DNA of 64,000 nt from Pseudoneobacillus rhizosphaerae (GCF_917563885.1 NZ_CAKJTG010000013.1:45009-109008), one strand, 5' to 3'; positions 37,244 through 48,981 are shown, counted from the stretch's first letter. Notes: generated by a model not told the origin, from the letters alone. Numbers and translations are program-made.

Positions 37244-37720
37244 CTAAAAATTATCTAGCGCTTTTCCTTCTAATTTTTCTAATTGATATGGAGGGCATAC
37301 TAGAATATCTCCAGAAATGACTAGCTCCTCTGATTCATTTACACCTTCAACATGAATTAGAACCGTATGAGCACTTTTATTAACCTCTGTTACTTCAAAC
37401 AAGAATTGAACCGTACCGTAATGATATACCTGTTTTGGGAATTCTATTGTTTGTTTTAATACATGACTTCCTGGACCTGGTAAGTATTTTGATACCGCAG
37501 CCGTAACAATTCCTGTTAACATAACACTTGGAACAATTGGTTTTTGATACGGTGTTTGCGACGCATAATCATGCTGAATATAAAGAGGATTCGCATCATT
37601 CGTTAATCCTAAATATAATAAAAGATCCTTATCTTCGATTTTTTCGGTTAAGCTTAGCTTTTCTCCAACCGTAATTTCTTCAATCTTACGGCCTAATTTT
37701 CTTTTTTTCCCAAGTAACAT
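37244..37720 (-). CDS. MaoC-like hotdog-fold dehydratase
   Basis: A 158-residue single hotdog protein with MaoC hydratase features: LYLGLTNDANPLYIQHDYA (catalytic Asp and following His-like position) and KPIVPSVMLTGIVTAAVSKYLPGPG. Relatives hydrate 2-enoyl-CoA with R stereochemistry, but the exact substrate is unknown. I start at ATG 37720, about 10 bases after GGAGGT; the TTG at 37738 lies in the ribosome site. It follows mdh by 100 bp and precedes phoP. Confidence 0.8.
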   Translation of the reverse strand: MLLGKKRKLGRKIEEITVGEKLSLTEKIEDKDLLLYLGLTNDANPLYIQHDYASQTPYQKPIVPSVMLTGIVTAAVSKYLPGPGSHVLKQTIEFPKQVYHYGTVQFLFEVTEVNKSAHTVLIHVEGVNESEELVISGDILVCPPYQLEKLEGKALDNF

Positions 37721-37763
37721 TTTGTGACATACCTCCAAATGAAAGCGATTTCAAGCTATTTAT

Positions 37764-37797
37764 ACAAAAGGGACTGACCATTGATCAGACCCTTTTT
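37764..37797 (-). terminator. Terminator after mdh
   Basis: Stem AAAGGGTCTGA.../...TCAGTCCCTTTT with a short loop and T-run; it closes the citZ-icd-mdh unit before the MaoC-like gene. Confidence 0.8.
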
Positions 37798-37820
37798 CAT
37801 TTTATAAAATTTCAGCTAAA

Positions 37821-38759
37821 TTAAACTAATGCTCCCATTACATTACGAACAGCCTCTGCAGATTTATCAAGAGCCTTTTTCTCATCTTCGGTGAGTTCAA
37901 GTTCGATAATTTTCTCGATACCATTTGCACCTAAAATAGTTGGAACACCAAGGTAAATTCCTTCGTACCCGTATTCCCCTTCTAAATAAGCAATTGTAGG
38001 GATAACACGACGTTGGTCTTTAAGGATAGCTTCACACATTTGAACAAGAGATGCAGCTGGTGCATAATAAGCACTTCCGTTCCCTAATAATGCGACTATC
38101 TCTCCGCCACCTTTACGAGTACGTTCAACAATAGCATCTAGACGATCTTTAGGGATAAGCGTTTCTAATGGAATCCCACCAGCATAAGAATAACGAACTA
38201 ACGGAACCATTTCGTCACCGTGACCACCAAGAACAAAACCAGTAATATCTTTAACAGAAAGATTTAATTCTTGGGCAACAAATGTGCAGAAGCGTGCTGT
38301 ATCTAATACTCCTGATTGTCCAATCACGCGATGTTTCGGGAATCCAGTTTCTTTAAAAAGAGTATACGTCATTGCATCAACAGGGTTTGTTAATACCACC
38401 ACATAGGCATTTGGAGAATGTTTAACGATCTCCTGAGCAACACTCTTCATAATCTTTTGATTCGTTTGAACTAAGTCATCGCGACTCATCCCTGGCTTAC
38501 GTGCGATTCCAGCAGTAACAACAACAATATCAGAATCCTTCGTATCTTCATAATTAGAAGTACCAGTAATATTAGCATCAAACCCTTGTACAGGACCTGC
38601 TTCAAGCATATCTAGTGCTTTACCTTTTGTCGGGTTTTCCATTTGTGGAATATCCACTAATACAACATCTGCAAGTTCTTTTTGAGCAAGCATAAATGCA
38701 GTTGTTGCTCCAGTAAAGCCGCTACCGATTACTGATACTTTTTTACGATTGAATGACAT
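37821..38759 (-). CDS. mdh: Malate dehydrogenase
   Basis: A 312-residue LDH-like malate dehydrogenase of the TCA cycle, the same length as B. subtilis Mdh. NAD-binding [31 protein letters not shown] (substrate Arg), and catalytic His in [20 protein letters not shown] 38759 follows GGGGGAG; the reading to 38801 lacks a ribosome site. Third gene of citZ-icd-mdh. Confidence 0.97.
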   Translation of the reverse strand: MSFNRKKVSVIGSGFTGATTAFMLAQKELADVVLVDIPQMENPTKGKALDMLEAGPVQGFDANITGTSNYEDTKDSDIVVVTAGIARKPGMSRDDLVQTNQKIMKSVAQEIVKHSPNAYVVVLTNPVDAMTYTLFKETGFPKHRVIGQSGVLDTARFCTFVAQELNLSVKDITGFVLGGHGDEMVPLVRYSYAGGIPLETLIPKDRLDAIVERTRKGGGEIVALLGNGSAYYAPAASLVQMCEAILKDQRRVIPTIAYLEGEYGYEGIYLGVPTILGANGIEKIIELELTEDEKKALDKSAEAVRNVMGALV

Positions 38760-38848
38760 TGTAACTCCCCCTAAAATTGATCGTGAAATTTTTTGGTGCA
38801 AGAGGGCCGTAAAAAAAACGACCCGTAAACTTCAACAATTTTTAAAGA

Positions 38849-40117
38849 TTAGTCCATGTTCTTAATTAACTCATCCCCGAATTCAGAGCATTTCACTTCT
38901 GTTGCGCCATCCATTAGACGGGCAAAGTCATAAGTTACAACTTTAGACGCAATTGATTTTTCCATTGATTGAACAATCAATTTAGCCGCTTCATTCCAAC
39001 CAAGGTGTTCAAGCATAAGTACACCAGATAAAATGACAGAAGATGGGTTAACTTTATCTAATCCAGCATATTTAGGTGCTGTACCATGAGTAGCTTCAAA
39101 AATTGCATGGCCAGTTTCATAGTTGATGTTTGCTCCTGGAGCAATACCGATTCCACCAACTTGTGCTGCTAATGCATCAGAAATATAATCACCATTTAAG
39201 TTCATTGTAGCAACTACATCGAACTCACTTGGTCTTGTTAAAATTTGTTGTAAGAAGATATCAGCAATTGCATCTTTAACGATGATTTTGCCAGCCGCTT
39301 CAGCATCAGCTTGTGCCTGGTTAGCAGCATCTGAACCTTGCTCATCTTTAATGCGGTCGTATTGAGCCCAAGTAAATACTTTATCTCCAAATTCTTTTTC
39401 AGCAAGTTCGTATGCCCAATTTTTGAAGGCACCTTCAGTGAACTTCATGATATTACCTTTATGTACGATTGTTAAAGATTTACGACCCTCTGCAATCGTA
39501 TAGTTAAGTGCTGCACGGATTAAACGAGTTGTACCTTCTTCAGAAATAGGTTTAATACCAATACCTGAAGTTTCAGGGAAACGGATTTTATTAACACCTA
39601 ATTCAGTTTGTAGGAAATTGATTAGTTTTTTTACATCGTCAGAACCTTTTGCATATTCAATTCCAGCATAGATATCCTCAGTGTTTTCACGGAAAATAAC
39701 CATGTCAGTGTCCTGTGGACGTTTTACTGGTGAAGGAACTCCTTCAAACCAACGAACTGGACGTAAGCATACGAATAAATCTAATTCTTGACGAAGTGCT
39801 ACGTTTAGAGAACGAATTCCACCGCCAACAGGAGTTGTTAATGGACCTTTAATTGCGATAAAGTATTCGTTGATTACATCTAAAGTTTCAGATGGTAACC
39901 ATTCTCCAGTTTGGTTAAAAGCTTTCTCTCCAGCTAAAACTTCTTTCCATACGATTTTACGCTCGCCTTTATAAGCCTTTTCAACTGCTGCGTCAAGAAC
40001 GCGTGATGCAGATGCCCAAATATCTGGACCAGTGCCGTCTCCTTCGATAAAAGGAATGATTGGTTGATTTGGTACATTAAGAACTCCATTTGATACAGTA
40101 ATTTTTTCTCCAGCCAT
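38849..40117 (-). CDS. icd: Isocitrate dehydrogenase (NADP)
   Basis: A 422-residue enzyme converting isocitrate to 2-oxoglutarate. [14 protein letters not shown], the active-site loop [17 protein letters not shown] (with the serine that is phosphorylated in E. coli), and the C-terminal [23 protein letters not shown] are present. I chose ATG 40117 ([11 protein letters not shown]), 9 bases after GGAGGG. Located 128 bp after citZ, with a hairpin in the gap. Confidence 0.97.
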   Translation of the reverse strand: MAGEKITVSNGVLNVPNQPIIPFIEGDGTGPDIWASASRVLDAAVEKAYKGERKIVWKEVLAGEKAFNQTGEWLPSETLDVINEYFIAIKGPLTTPVGGGIRSLNVALRQELDLFVCLRPVRWFEGVPSPVKRPQDTDMVIFRENTEDIYAGIEYAKGSDDVKKLINFLQTELGVNKIRFPETSGIGIKPISEEGTTRLIRAALNYTIAEGRKSLTIVHKGNIMKFTEGAFKNWAYELAEKEFGDKVFTWAQYDRIKDEQGSDAANQAQADAEAAGKIIVKDAIADIFLQQILTRPSEFDVVATMNLNGDYISDALAAQVGGIGIAPGANINYETGHAIFEATHGTAPKYAGLDKVNPSSVILSGVLMLEHLGWNEAAKLIVQSMEKSIASKVVTYDFARLMDGATEVKCSEFGDELIKNMD

Positions 40118-40184
40118 TATTGTTTTCCCTCCGAATTCTTTGTTCGCAAACAAGCTAAAATTAATTAATATAAACATATTCAAA

Positions 40185-40207
40185 GGTTAGAAGAATTCCT
40201 TCTAACC
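40185..40207 (-). terminator. Hairpin between citZ and icd
   Basis: Nine-base perfect stem GGTTAGAAG/CTTCTAACC with a 5-base loop. Only three Ts follow in the transcript, so it is a partial terminator or an mRNA-processing stem. Confidence 0.5.
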
Positions 40208-40245
40208 CTAATCATATTAACAGTTTTCGATTGAAAGTAAAAATA

Positions 40246-41364
40246 TTACCCTCTTTGGTTAATCGGTATGTACGATTGCATACCAGGACCTGTGTAATCC
40301 GCACGTGGACGAATTAGTCTGTTATTCTCGTATTGCTCAAGAATATGAGCTAACCAACCAGAAACACGGCTCACCGCAAAAATTGGCGTGAATAGGTCAT
40401 GATCAATTCCTAAACTATGGTACATAGAAGCAGAATAGAAATCTACGTTTGGTGGTAGATTCTTTTCACCTGTTACAATTTTATCGATTTCAACAGACAT
40501 TGTATACCAATGAGGCTCACCAGTTAGAGCAGTAAGTTTTTCGGACATTTTCTTTAAATGCTTTGCACGAGGATCTCCTAGGCGATATACACGGTGACCG
40601 AAGCCCATGATTTTTTCCTTATTAGCTAGTTTACCGCGTACATAAGTATCAACATTTTCAACTGTACCAATTTCTTTCAGCATTTTCATAACTGCTTCAT
40701 TTGCTCCTCCATGAAGAGGCCCTTTTAAAGCACCAATTGCAGCTGTAACGCCTGAGTAAACGTCAGAAAGTGTTGCTACACAAACACGTGCAGTAAAGGT
40801 TGATGCATTAAGCTCATGATCAGCATGTAGTACTAGTGCTTTATCTAAAGCTTCAACCGCGATAGCATCTGGTTCCTTTCCAGTTAACATATATAGGAAA
40901 TTTGCAGCAAAGCTTAAATCTGTGCGTGGAGCTACTGGATCTAAACCTGCTCGTACTCGTGAAAATGCTGCAACAATTGCAGGCATCTTAGCTTGTAACC
41001 GAATCGCTTTACGGTAATTTGCTTCTACTTCCATTACATCAGCTTCTTCATCATATAGACCAAGCAAAGAAACTACTGTACGAATCGCAGCCATTGGATG
41101 AACTTCGTTAATTGGGTACATTTTGAAGTGCTCAATAACCTCTTTCGGAAGCTCCATGTTCATAGCTAATTGTTGTTTCAATTCCGCAAGCTCTGCTGAT
41201 GTTGGTAGCTTTCTATGCCACAAAAGATAGATTACTTCTTCAAAGCTGGCATTATCCGCTAAATCATCAATATTGTAACCTACATAAGTTAATGTATCAT
41301 CAATAATAGAGCTAATCGATGATGATGTTGCAACTACCCCTTCAAGACCACGTGTAACTGTCAC
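40246..41364 (-). CDS. citZ: Citrate synthase
   Basis: A 372-residue type I citrate synthase. Catalytic residues lie in GPLHGGANEAVMKML (His), MGFGHRVYRLGDPRAKHL (His) and VDFYSASMYHSLG (Asp). It condenses acetyl-CoA and oxaloacetate. GTG start at 41364 behind AAGGAGAG. First gene of citZ-icd-mdh, with a leader of about 140 nt containing two hairpins. Confidence 0.97.
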   Translation of the reverse strand: MTVTRGLEGVVATSSSISSIIDDTLTYVGYNIDDLADNASFEEVIYLLWHRKLPTSAELAELKQQLAMNMELPKEVIEHFKMYPINEVHPMAAIRTVVSLLGLYDEEADVMEVEANYRKAIRLQAKMPAIVAAFSRVRAGLDPVAPRTDLSFAANFLYMLTGKEPDAIAVEALDKALVLHADHELNASTFTARVCVATLSDVYSGVTAAIGALKGPLHGGANEAVMKMLKEIGTVENVDTYVRGKLANKEKIMGFGHRVYRLGDPRAKHLKKMSEKLTALTGEPHWYTMSVEIDKIVTGEKNLPPNVDFYSASMYHSLGIDHDLFTPIFAVSRVSGWLAHILEQYENNRLIRPRADYTGPGMQSYIPINQRG

Positions 41365-41510
41365 TTGAATCTCTCCTTTACATGAAAAAATTTCCCCATC
41401 CCACTTGTCTTAGCCACTTTGTATGTTAGTCGGAAAAACCGACTAGTGAGAAATAAAAATTATTCATTAGCTTTTGAATGCTAATGTCGACATATAGTCA
41501 TTCAAATAGA
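41365..41510 (-). other. citZ leader with two hairpins
   Basis: Between the citZ promoter and gene are AGTCGG/CCGACT (about 41428-41446) and CATTAGC/GCTAATG (about 41464-41485), both perfect stems. Possible regulatory or stabilising role; no known riboswitch seen. Confidence 0.45.
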
Positions 41511-41539
41511 ATCATATTACAAAATCCTTTTTTCTTCAA
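41511..41539 (-). promoter_or_regulatory. Sigma-A promoter of citZ-icd-mdh
   Basis: TTGAAG (41534-41539), 17-bp spacer, TATGAT (41511-41516). The rest of the 370-bp gap up to ytwI shows no gene. Confidence 0.65.
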
Positions 41540-41735
41540 AAGAAATCGAGCGTTTGCTCGGAAATGAAACAAATAGAAAGTGCTTTCAATTGTTTTGAAC
41601 AAAAATTATGTTTCTACTATATCCACTAATAAAAAACTTATTAAAGAAAAAAGGATACGCTTACAAGCCTATTATAAACAATTATCAGAACTTTGTGAAT
41701 GAAATTGTCTTAAAAATTATTATATCGCAAAAAAA

Positions 41736-42197
41736 CTATTTAAAAAACTCATATAATTTCATCGCGACAAAGGCGATTCCGGCACCAATGAGAGGACCAA
41801 CTGCCACTCCCTTAAAAAGTGATACTGCTAATATGGTCCCGAGGACTAACGCTGTTGTAATATGAGGATCTTTTGCTAGTAGGATTACTCCGCCCTTTGC
41901 TAATAGTGCTACTACAATTCCGGATAGTAAAGCTATCCATGCAAAGGGAGATTTAAAGGCACCACCTAAATCCTTAAAACCGATATCACCACTGGCGATT
42001 GGGGCTAGTACAGCTATTGTAATAATCGTAACTCCCCATTCAATTCCTTTTGATTGAATTTGTGTAAAAACTTTCGATTCTACACCTATTAATTTTAAGA
42101 GGAGCAATACTGAAACAGCTATGATTAACGATTTATTTTTAGCAATAAGACCTATAGAAAATAATAATAGAAGAAATAACAAGGATTGACTTATCAA
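41736..42197 (-). CDS. ytwI: DUF441 membrane protein YtwI
   Basis: A 153-residue protein with about four helices (5-35, 53-70, 85-105, 115-150) and the DUF441 motifs GVTIITIAVLAPIASGDIG and TTALVLGTILAVSLFKGVAVGPLIGAG. Function unknown. TTG start at 42197 behind GGAGGG. It is divergent from ytvI, as in B. subtilis. Confidence 0.87.
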   Translation of the reverse strand: MISQSLLFLLLLFSIGLIAKNKSLIIAVSVLLLLKLIGVESKVFTQIQSKGIEWGVTIITIAVLAPIASGDIGFKDLGGAFKSPFAWIALLSGIVVALLAKGGVILLAKDPHITTALVLGTILAVSLFKGVAVGPLIGAGIAFVAMKLYEFFK

Positions 42198-42388
42198 TCT
42201 TTTACCCTCCTTTTTAACACTATTGTAAAATAACTTAACTTAAACAACAAATCGAATAATACAAGGCATGTTTTGAATAAACATACTTTTACATCTAAAA
42301 GGAAATAAATCATTCATCTAAATAGGCAGATTATTCGATTAAATGTTAAAATAAATTATATTTAAGTATTTTATTTAAGGAGGAAAAT

Positions 42389-43510
42389 ATGAATTTAACC
42401 TACTTCTATCGAACATTGCGCTTGGTAATGGTCGTTGCTGCAGTTATTTTTGGACTTATGGCATTTTATTATATATCGAAGGTAACGTATCCTTTTTTAA
42501 TTGGTTTGGCAATTGCCTTCTTAATAAATCCATTAGTAAATTTTTTTTCAACAAAGGCAAGAATGCCTCGAGCACTTTCTGTCTTTGTAGCTTTAGTTAT
42601 TTTATTTGCTATTACAGGAGGTTTAATAACCTTACTTATTACTGAGATTGTTTCGGGAGCTGAATATTTAGCTAGTGTGGTACCAGCCCATTTAGAAACC
42701 GTTATAGATTATATTGAACAAATGTTTGCTGGTCAAATTATCCCTCTATACAATCAGCTGACAAGCTTGTTTAATACACTTGATGCAGGACAACAAGATA
42801 CAATTATGGACAATATACAAAATGTCGGGAAAAAATTTGGAACAACTGTGGGAGATTTCATACAAAATTTATTTGGTAATATTCCTAATATTCTTTCCTG
42901 GTTTCCAAATGCAGCCACCGTGTTAATTTTTTCATTGCTTGCTACCTTTTTCATTAGTAAAGACTGGTATCGACTAAATACAATTGGCAGTCGTTTCCTT
43001 CCGAATCGGGCAAAATCAAGTGGAAGAACTGTATTTATCGATTTAAAAAAGGCGCTATTTGGATTTATTAAAGCACAGTTAACACTTATTTCTATTACTA
43101 CTGTCATTATTTTAATCGGTTTACTCATACTTCGAGTAGATTATGCGATTACTATCGCTCTAATTTCAGGTGTTGTCGATATTATTCCTTATCTTGGAAC
43201 TGGAGCAATCTTTGTACCTTGGATTATTTACGAGGCTATTGCTGGGGATGTTAACACTGCGATTGGTCTTGGTGTACTTTATTTGGTTGTCCTTGTTCAA
43301 AGACAGGTCATGGAACCAAAGGTTTTATCCTCTAATATCGGATTAGACCCGCTAGCAACTTTGATTTCTTTATTCGTCGGTTTTAAATTAATGGGATTTT
43401 TAGGACTTATTATTGGACCAGTTTTGCTAGTTATCATAAGTACACTACATCGGGCAAATGTATTTCGGGATCTGTGGACATATATTAAAGGAACAGAAGA
43501 AGTTAAATAA
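42389..43510 (+). CDS. ytvI: AI-2E transporter family protein YtvI (sporulation)
   Basis: A 373-residue protein with about seven to eight helices and the AI-2E/PerM family signature VDIIPYLGTGAIFVPWIIYEAI and GLDPLATLISLFVGFKLMGFLGLIIGPV. Annotated in Bacillus as a sporulation integral membrane protein; transported solute unknown. ATG after TAAGGAGG. Confidence 0.9.
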   Translation: MNLTYFYRTLRLVMVVAAVIFGLMAFYYISKVTYPFLIGLAIAFLINPLVNFFSTKARMPRALSVFVALVILFAITGGLITLLITEIVSGAEYLASVVPAHLETVIDYIEQMFAGQIIPLYNQLTSLFNTLDAGQQDTIMDNIQNVGKKFGTTVGDFIQNLFGNIPNILSWFPNAATVLIFSLLATFFISKDWYRLNTIGSRFLPNRAKSSGRTVFIDLKKALFGFIKAQLTLISITTVIILIGLLILRVDYAITIALISGVVDIIPYLGTGAIFVPWIIYEAIAGDVNTAIGLGVLYLVVLVQRQVMEPKVLSSNIGLDPLATLISLFVGFKLMGFLGLIIGPVLLVIISTLHRANVFRDLWTYIKGTEEVK

Positions 43511-43556
43511 TATATTAAAAAGCTACTTCCATTTTGGAGTAGCTTTTTAATATATT
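43509..43556. terminator. Bidirectional terminator of ytvI and fxsA
   Basis: Perfect 19-base stem (43509-43527 / 43538-43556) with A/T-rich outer arms. It overlaps the last codons of fxsA. Confidence 0.9.
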
Positions 43557-43933
43557 ATTTTTCTATTTCCATTTTTTATTCTTTTTTGAAACCATTTTTT
43601 CATCATTTGTTTAAAAAATATCCTAGTCCCTGGAAATAATAATAAAAATCCAAGTATATCTGAGAAAAATCCAGGAGTAAGTAATAACGTTCCACCCACA
43701 AGGATACATATACCATCCAATAAAGCATCACCTGGTAATTGACCAGTTTGGAGCTGCCGTTGAAGCTGGTAATAAGTAGCTAAGCCTTGCTTTTTTGCTA
43801 AGTAAGATCCTATAACTCCAGTTAAAATGATTATTAAAACGGTTGGCCATACACCAATAATTTGGCCAGAAACTAATAAGAATCCGATTTCAGCAGCAGG
43901 TACAATAATAATAAATAAAAATAAGTATCTCAA
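43547..43933 (-). CDS. fxsA: FxsA family membrane protein
   Basis: A 128-residue FxsA-like protein (YtzA of B. subtilis) with helices near 3-20, 25-42 and 75-95, and the conserved ILTGVIGSYLAKKQG and LLDGICILVGGTLLLTPGFFSD. E. coli FxsA lets F plasmid cells survive phage T7; the cellular function in Bacillus is unknown. TTG 43933 is seven bases after AGGAG; the TTG at 43948 overlaps that site. Confidence 0.87.
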   Translation of the reverse strand: MRYLFLFIIIVPAAEIGFLLVSGQIIGVWPTVLIIILTGVIGSYLAKKQGLATYYQLQRQLQTGQLPGDALLDGICILVGGTLLLTPGFFSDILGFLLLFPGTRIFFKQMMKKWFQKRIKNGNRKIIY

Positions 43934-43972
43934 GTCGACACTCCTCAATGTACTTCTACTTTATATTATAGC

Positions 43973-44000
43973 AAAAAAGAGAGGAAGATTCCTCTCTTTG
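43973..44000 (-). terminator. Terminator after pyk
   Basis: Stem AAAGAGAGGAA/TTCCTCTCTTT with a two-base spacer and a T-run; 8 bp past the pyk stop. Confidence 0.9.
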
Positions 44001-44006
44001 ATTTAA

Positions 44007-45767
44007 TTATAATACACTTGCATGGCCGTTATAAATAACTCCTCGACCTGCATCTACTGTAATTTCTTGACCATCTTTAAATAGTGTTGTAGCATTTTCA
44101 ACTCCAACAATGACTGGAATTCCTAAATTTAATCCTACTACGGCTGCATGGCTCGTTAAGCCACCTTCTTCCGTAATTAAGGCACTGCATTTTTCTATAG
44201 CTGGAACCATATCTCTATCAGAGCCAATTGTTATTAAAATAGAGCCTTCTTTTACTTTTTCTAATGCCTCTTTTGCATTATTAGCAATAACCACTTTTCC
44301 GTATGCTGTTTTACGGCCGATTCCTTGTGCTTTTACAATGATATCTCCGACAACATGTATTTTCATTAAATTAGTCGTTCCAGCTTCACCCACAGGAACT
44401 CCCGCTGTAATGACAACTAGGTCGCCATGTTTTACTAAGCCACTATTTAAACTTTCTTCTACCGCTATATCTAGCATTTCATCTGTAGTACGTGCTTCAG
44501 TACCCATTTGCGGATATACGCCCCATACTAATGATAAACGACGTTTTGTCGATTCATTTGCTGTAACAGCAACAATTGGAGCTTTCGGTCGATACTTCGA
44601 AATCATACGAGCCGTATGACCACTTTCTGTTGGCGTAATGATGGCATTTACATCTAAATTCAATGCCGTATACGCAACAGATTGTCCGATTGCATCTGTA
44701 ATACTATGCTCACTTTCTTTGCTTCGTTGCGAAAGAATTTCTTTATGATCTAACGCTTGTTCAGCACGTGATGCAATATTATGCATAGTCTGTACCGCTT
44801 CTACTGGATATGTTCCAGCCGCCGTTTCTCCAGAAAGCATAATCGCATCTGTTCCATCAAAAATAGCGTTTGCTACATCACTTGCCTCAGCACGCGTTGG
44901 GCGAGGATTACGTTGCATAGAATCTAACATCTGTGTTGCTGTAATAACAGGTTTACCTTGTGTATTACATTTTTTAATTAATTGTTTCTGAACTAGTGGT
45001 ACCTCTTCAGCTGGTATTTCCACTCCTAAATCACCACGTGCAACCATTAAACCATCAGAGACTTCTAATATTTCATCAATATTGTCTACCCCTTCTTGGT
45101 TTTCAATTTTCGGGATAATTTGGATATGGCTAGCTTTATTTTCTTCAAGCAATTGGCGAATTTCCAATACGTCTGAAGCTCTTCTGACAAAAGATGCAGC
45201 AATAAAATCAACATCTTGCTCAACGCCGAATAAAATATCCTTTGCATCCTTCTCCGTAATCCCTGGTAAGTTAACAGAAACACCAGGCACGTTTACACCT
45301 TTTTTATTCTTTAATGTACCACTATTTAAAATGTCTGTATGAATTTCTTGGTTTTCTTTATCAATTTTAGTTACTTCAAGACCAATTAATCCGTCATCAA
45401 GTAAAATTTTTGACCCAATGTGCACATCTTCTATTAGACCAGGGTATGTAACTGAAAACTTCTCAAGTGTACCTTCAACCTCAGCCATGCTAACAATTAT
45501 CTTATTACCAGCTTGAAGCTCGATTGCCCCACCCACCATATTGTTCGTTCTGATTTCTGGACCTTTTGTATCTAAAAGAATCGCAACCGTTTTTCCTGTT
45601 TTGCTAGCTGCTTCACGAATATTTTTAATACGTTGGCCATGCTCAACATGATCTCCATGGGAAAAATTAAGACGGGCAACATTCATTCCCGTTTCGATTA
45701 ACTGTGTTAATTTTTCTACACTTTCACTAGCTGGACCTATCGTACAAACAATTTTTGTTTTACGCAT
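44007..45767 (-). CDS. pyk: Pyruvate kinase with C-terminal PEP-utiliser-like domain
   Basis: A 586-residue pyruvate kinase. The barrel starts [14 protein letters not shown]; active-site [18 protein letters not shown] (catalytic Lys) and the K+/Mg region [12 protein letters not shown] are intact. The allosteric C domain follows. Residues from about 475 form the extra Bacillus domain with [19 protein letters not shown], which keeps the TSH motif of PEP-utilising enzymes though no phosphotransfer is known. ATG after GGAGG. It starts 17 bp after pfkA and is probably co-transcribed. Confidence 0.97.
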   Translation of the reverse strand: MRKTKIVCTIGPASESVEKLTQLIETGMNVARLNFSHGDHVEHGQRIKNIREAASKTGKTVAILLDTKGPEIRTNNMVGGAIELQAGNKIIVSMAEVEGTLEKFSVTYPGLIEDVHIGSKILLDDGLIGLEVTKIDKENQEIHTDILNSGTLKNKKGVNVPGVSVNLPGITEKDAKDILFGVEQDVDFIAASFVRRASDVLEIRQLLEENKASHIQIIPKIENQEGVDNIDEILEVSDGLMVARGDLGVEIPAEEVPLVQKQLIKKCNTQGKPVITATQMLDSMQRNPRPTRAEASDVANAIFDGTDAIMLSGETAAGTYPVEAVQTMHNIASRAEQALDHKEILSQRSKESEHSITDAIGQSVAYTALNLDVNAIITPTESGHTARMISKYRPKAPIVAVTANESTKRRLSLVWGVYPQMGTEARTTDEMLDIAVEESLNSGLVKHGDLVVITAGVPVGEAGTTNLMKIHVVGDIIVKAQGIGRKTAYGKVVIANNAKEALEKVKEGSILITIGSDRDMVPAIEKCSALITEEGGLTSHAAVVGLNLGIPVIVGVENATTLFKDGQEITVDAGRGVIYNGHASVL

Positions 45768-45784
45768 ACGTTGTATTCCTCCAA

Positions 45785-46744
<960 letters not shown>

Positions 46745-47071
46745 TTATAATCACCTCTATGAATAATTGTAACGTATGTATGAATGAAGTGTACATCCTG
46801 ATGAGCTATCTATGCTCTTCTTATTATAAACAATTCACTCTAGAATATTTCTAAAATAACATGAAGCAATTGCTATAACAATACAATCATATACAACTTT
46901 TACACTAAATGAATGATAATTCGATGTAAGCGTTTCATATACTTAAAAATGTCATAAAAATGTCAGATAACCGTCCAACTATAAAAATACACAATGAAAA
47001 CAAATAAGAAATAGCTGACTTAAGTATGCTTGATTCAAGCATGCTTAAGTCAGCCATTAGATTTTGGCATT
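46745..47071 (-). other. pfkA upstream region
   Basis: A 327-bp gap without a gene. TATAAT occurs at about 46823-46828 but no good -35 pairs with it. TGTAAGCG-TTTCAT (about 46925-46938) resembles a CcpA cre with one base missing. The palindrome at 47014-47054 is listed separately. Confidence 0.4.
47014..47054. repeat. Long palindrome between accA and pfkA
   Basis: Nineteen-base arms (47014-47032 and 47036-47054) differing at one position, with a 3-base loop ATT. No true T-run follows on the minus strand (TATTTCTTATTTG), so it is a weak terminator of accA, or an operator. Confidence 0.7.
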
Positions 47072-48049
47072 CTAATTTATCCCAATTGACTCTTTTTCGA
47101 AAGAAAATTCACCAATCGCTTTAAATTTATTATATCGATGGTTGATCAATTCTTCCTCGCTCATTTTCGTTAATTCTAATAATGAACGATGTAAAACTTG
47201 ATCAATCTCTTCAGCTTGGTGTTTCACATCTCGGTGTGCTCCACCTTTAACCTCAGGTATGATTTCATCGATTATTCCTAATCCTTTTAAATCTGGAGCG
47301 GTAATCTTCATAGTTTCAGCCGCTTGCTTCGCAAGTGAGGCATCCTTCCAAAGAATCGCTGCAGCTCCTTCTGGTGAAATAACTGAGTAGGTTGAGTTCT
47401 CTAACATATGGATATGGTTTCCTACTCCTAATGCTAAGGCACCACCACTTCCACCCTCACCAATCACGATACAAACGATTGGAACCTTTAAACTTGCCAT
47501 TTCAAATAAGTTTTTGGCAATCGCTTCACTCTGTCCTCGTTCTTCAGCCGCTTTTCCTGGGTAGGCACCCTTTGTATCAATAAAGCAAATGATAGGACGT
47601 CGGAATTTTTCTGCTTGATACATTAATCTTAATGCCTTACGATATCCTTCTGGATGTGGCATTCCGAAATTCCGGCGAATGTTTTCCTTTGTATCTTTTC
47701 CTCTTTGATGTCCAATAACCGTTACAGGAAGCCCTCTGTACATGGTCACTCCTCCAACAATGGCTTCATCATCACCGTACGCTCGGTCCCCATGACATTC
47801 GAAGAAATCTTTAAAGAGTATAGAAATATAATCCAGTGTTGTAGGACGATTGGGATGTCGTGCTATTTGTACTCTATCCCATGGTTTCATATTCTCGTAA
47901 ATGTCCTTTTCTAGCCTTGTAAGACGCTCTTCTAGCTTCTCTATTTCAGAAGACAAATCAACATCGGCATTTTTCGTAAATTCTTTAAGCTCTTGAATTT
48001 TTTTTCTTAATTCTACTACTGGCTTTTCGAAATCTAATCCGCCTACCAT
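47072..48049 (-). CDS. accA: Acetyl-CoA carboxylase carboxyltransferase subunit alpha
   Basis: A 325-residue AccA matching B. subtilis AccA along its length: the coiled N-terminal region [19 protein letters not shown], the crotonase-like core with [17 protein letters not shown] [11 protein letters not shown] and [23 protein letters not shown]. With AccD it transfers carboxyl from biotin to acetyl-CoA to make malonyl-CoA. It overlaps the accD stop by 7 bp; translation is probably coupled. Confidence 0.97.
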   Translation of the reverse strand: MVGGLDFEKPVVELRKKIQELKEFTKNADVDLSSEIEKLEERLTRLEKDIYENMKPWDRVQIARHPNRPTTLDYISILFKDFFECHGDRAYGDDEAIVGGVTMYRGLPVTVIGHQRGKDTKENIRRNFGMPHPEGYRKALRLMYQAEKFRRPIICFIDTKGAYPGKAAEERGQSEAIAKNLFEMASLKVPIVCIVIGEGGSGGALALGVGNHIHMLENSTYSVISPEGAAAILWKDASLAKQAAETMKITAPDLKGLGIIDEIIPEVKGGAHRDVKHQAEEIDQVLHRSLLELTKMSEEELINHRYNKFKAIGEFSFEKESIGIN

Positions 48050-48912
48050 TGAAGTACACCCCCTGGTTGATGGATTTCGAGTAAGTTAATCATTTTTTCT
48101 CTCAGCTCCAGTCTAGATATAACAGCATCTAATTGACCATGTTTAAGTAAAAATTCTGCTGTTTGAAAATCCTCTGGCAGCTCTTCGCGTATTGTTTGTT
48201 CGATAATTCTTCTGCCAGCAAAGCCAATGAGTGCACCAGGCTCTGCAAAATTATAATCTCCAAGAGAAGCAAAGCTCGCTGAAACCCCACCAGTTGTTGG
48301 ATGTGTCATTATGGATATAATTAATCCACCATGGTCACTAAATCGCTTTAGCGCAACACTAGTTTTAGCCATCTGCATCAAGCTTAAGACACCTTCTTGC
48401 ATTCTAGCACCACCAGAAGCTGTAAAAATAATGAACGGTACGGAAAGTTCATCTGCTTTCTCAATCGCTCTAGTTATCTTCTCGCCTACTACCGAACCCA
48501 TACTGCCCATTCTGAAGGTAGAATCCATGATGGCAACAACAGTTTTGAAGCCACCAACTGTTCCAATTCCCGTAACTACTGCCTCATTTAGGTTTGTTTT
48601 TTCTTTATCCTTTTCTAGTTTTTCTAGATAATCAGGAAAATTAAGTGGGTTTTCAGAGATCATACCAGAATTAATTTCTTCAAAACTATTTTCATCCAAA
48701 AAGCTATCAATTCTCTCAAAAGAATTCATAGGATAATGATATAAACAATGCAAACATACCTTATTATTTTTTATTAATTCCTTTGTATACATAATTTTTT
48801 TGCAATCTGGACATTTGGACATAATACCTTCAGGAACATCTTGCTTAGCACTTTCAGAAGGAATCGTTGCATATTTCTTCTTTTTAGACTTTGTAAATAA
48901 TTCTTTAAGCAA
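48043..48912 (-). CDS. accD: Acetyl-CoA carboxylase carboxyltransferase subunit beta
   Basis: A 289-residue AccD with an N-terminal zinc finger (Cys34, Cys37, Cys53, Cys56 in SKCPDCKK and VCLHCLYHY) and a crotonase-like core with [23 protein letters not shown] and [17 protein letters not shown] start at 48912, 7 bases after GGAGG. First gene of accDA; a TGGTCAGACCA palindrome is 70 bp upstream. Confidence 0.97.
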   Translation of the reverse strand: MLKELFTKSKKKKYATIPSESAKQDVPEGIMSKCPDCKKIMYTKELIKNNKVCLHCLYHYPMNSFERIDSFLDENSFEEINSGMISENPLNFPDYLEKLEKDKEKTNLNEAVVTGIGTVGGFKTVVAIMDSTFRMGSMGSVVGEKITRAIEKADELSVPFIIFTASGGARMQEGVLSLMQMAKTSVALKRFSDHGGLIISIMTHPTTGGVSASFASLGDYNFAEPGALIGFAGRRIIEQTIREELPEDFQTAEFLLKHGQLDAVISRLELREKMINLLEIHQPGGVLQW

Positions 48913-48939
48913 AGTGAAACCTCCTAATAAAAATGTGGA

Positions 48940-48962
48940 AGCGCCTTAAGGAGCTTGGCGCT
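48940..48962 (-). repeat. Stem-loop in the accD leader
   Basis: AGCGCC/GGCGCT stem with an 11-base loop just upstream of the accD ribosome site. No T-run, so not a terminator; could influence accD translation. Confidence 0.5.
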
Positions 48963-48981
48963 ACAACTAGTTAAAGTAAAA

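Noticed and set aside
42754..43128. Minus-strand ORF inside ytvI
   Set aside because: Antisense to a clear membrane protein gene and lacks a start signal.
44110..44619. Plus-strand ORF of 169 codons inside pyk
   Set aside because: Mirror of conserved pyruvate kinase coding sequence; low-complexity translation rich in Thr, Pro and Ser, no ribosome site.
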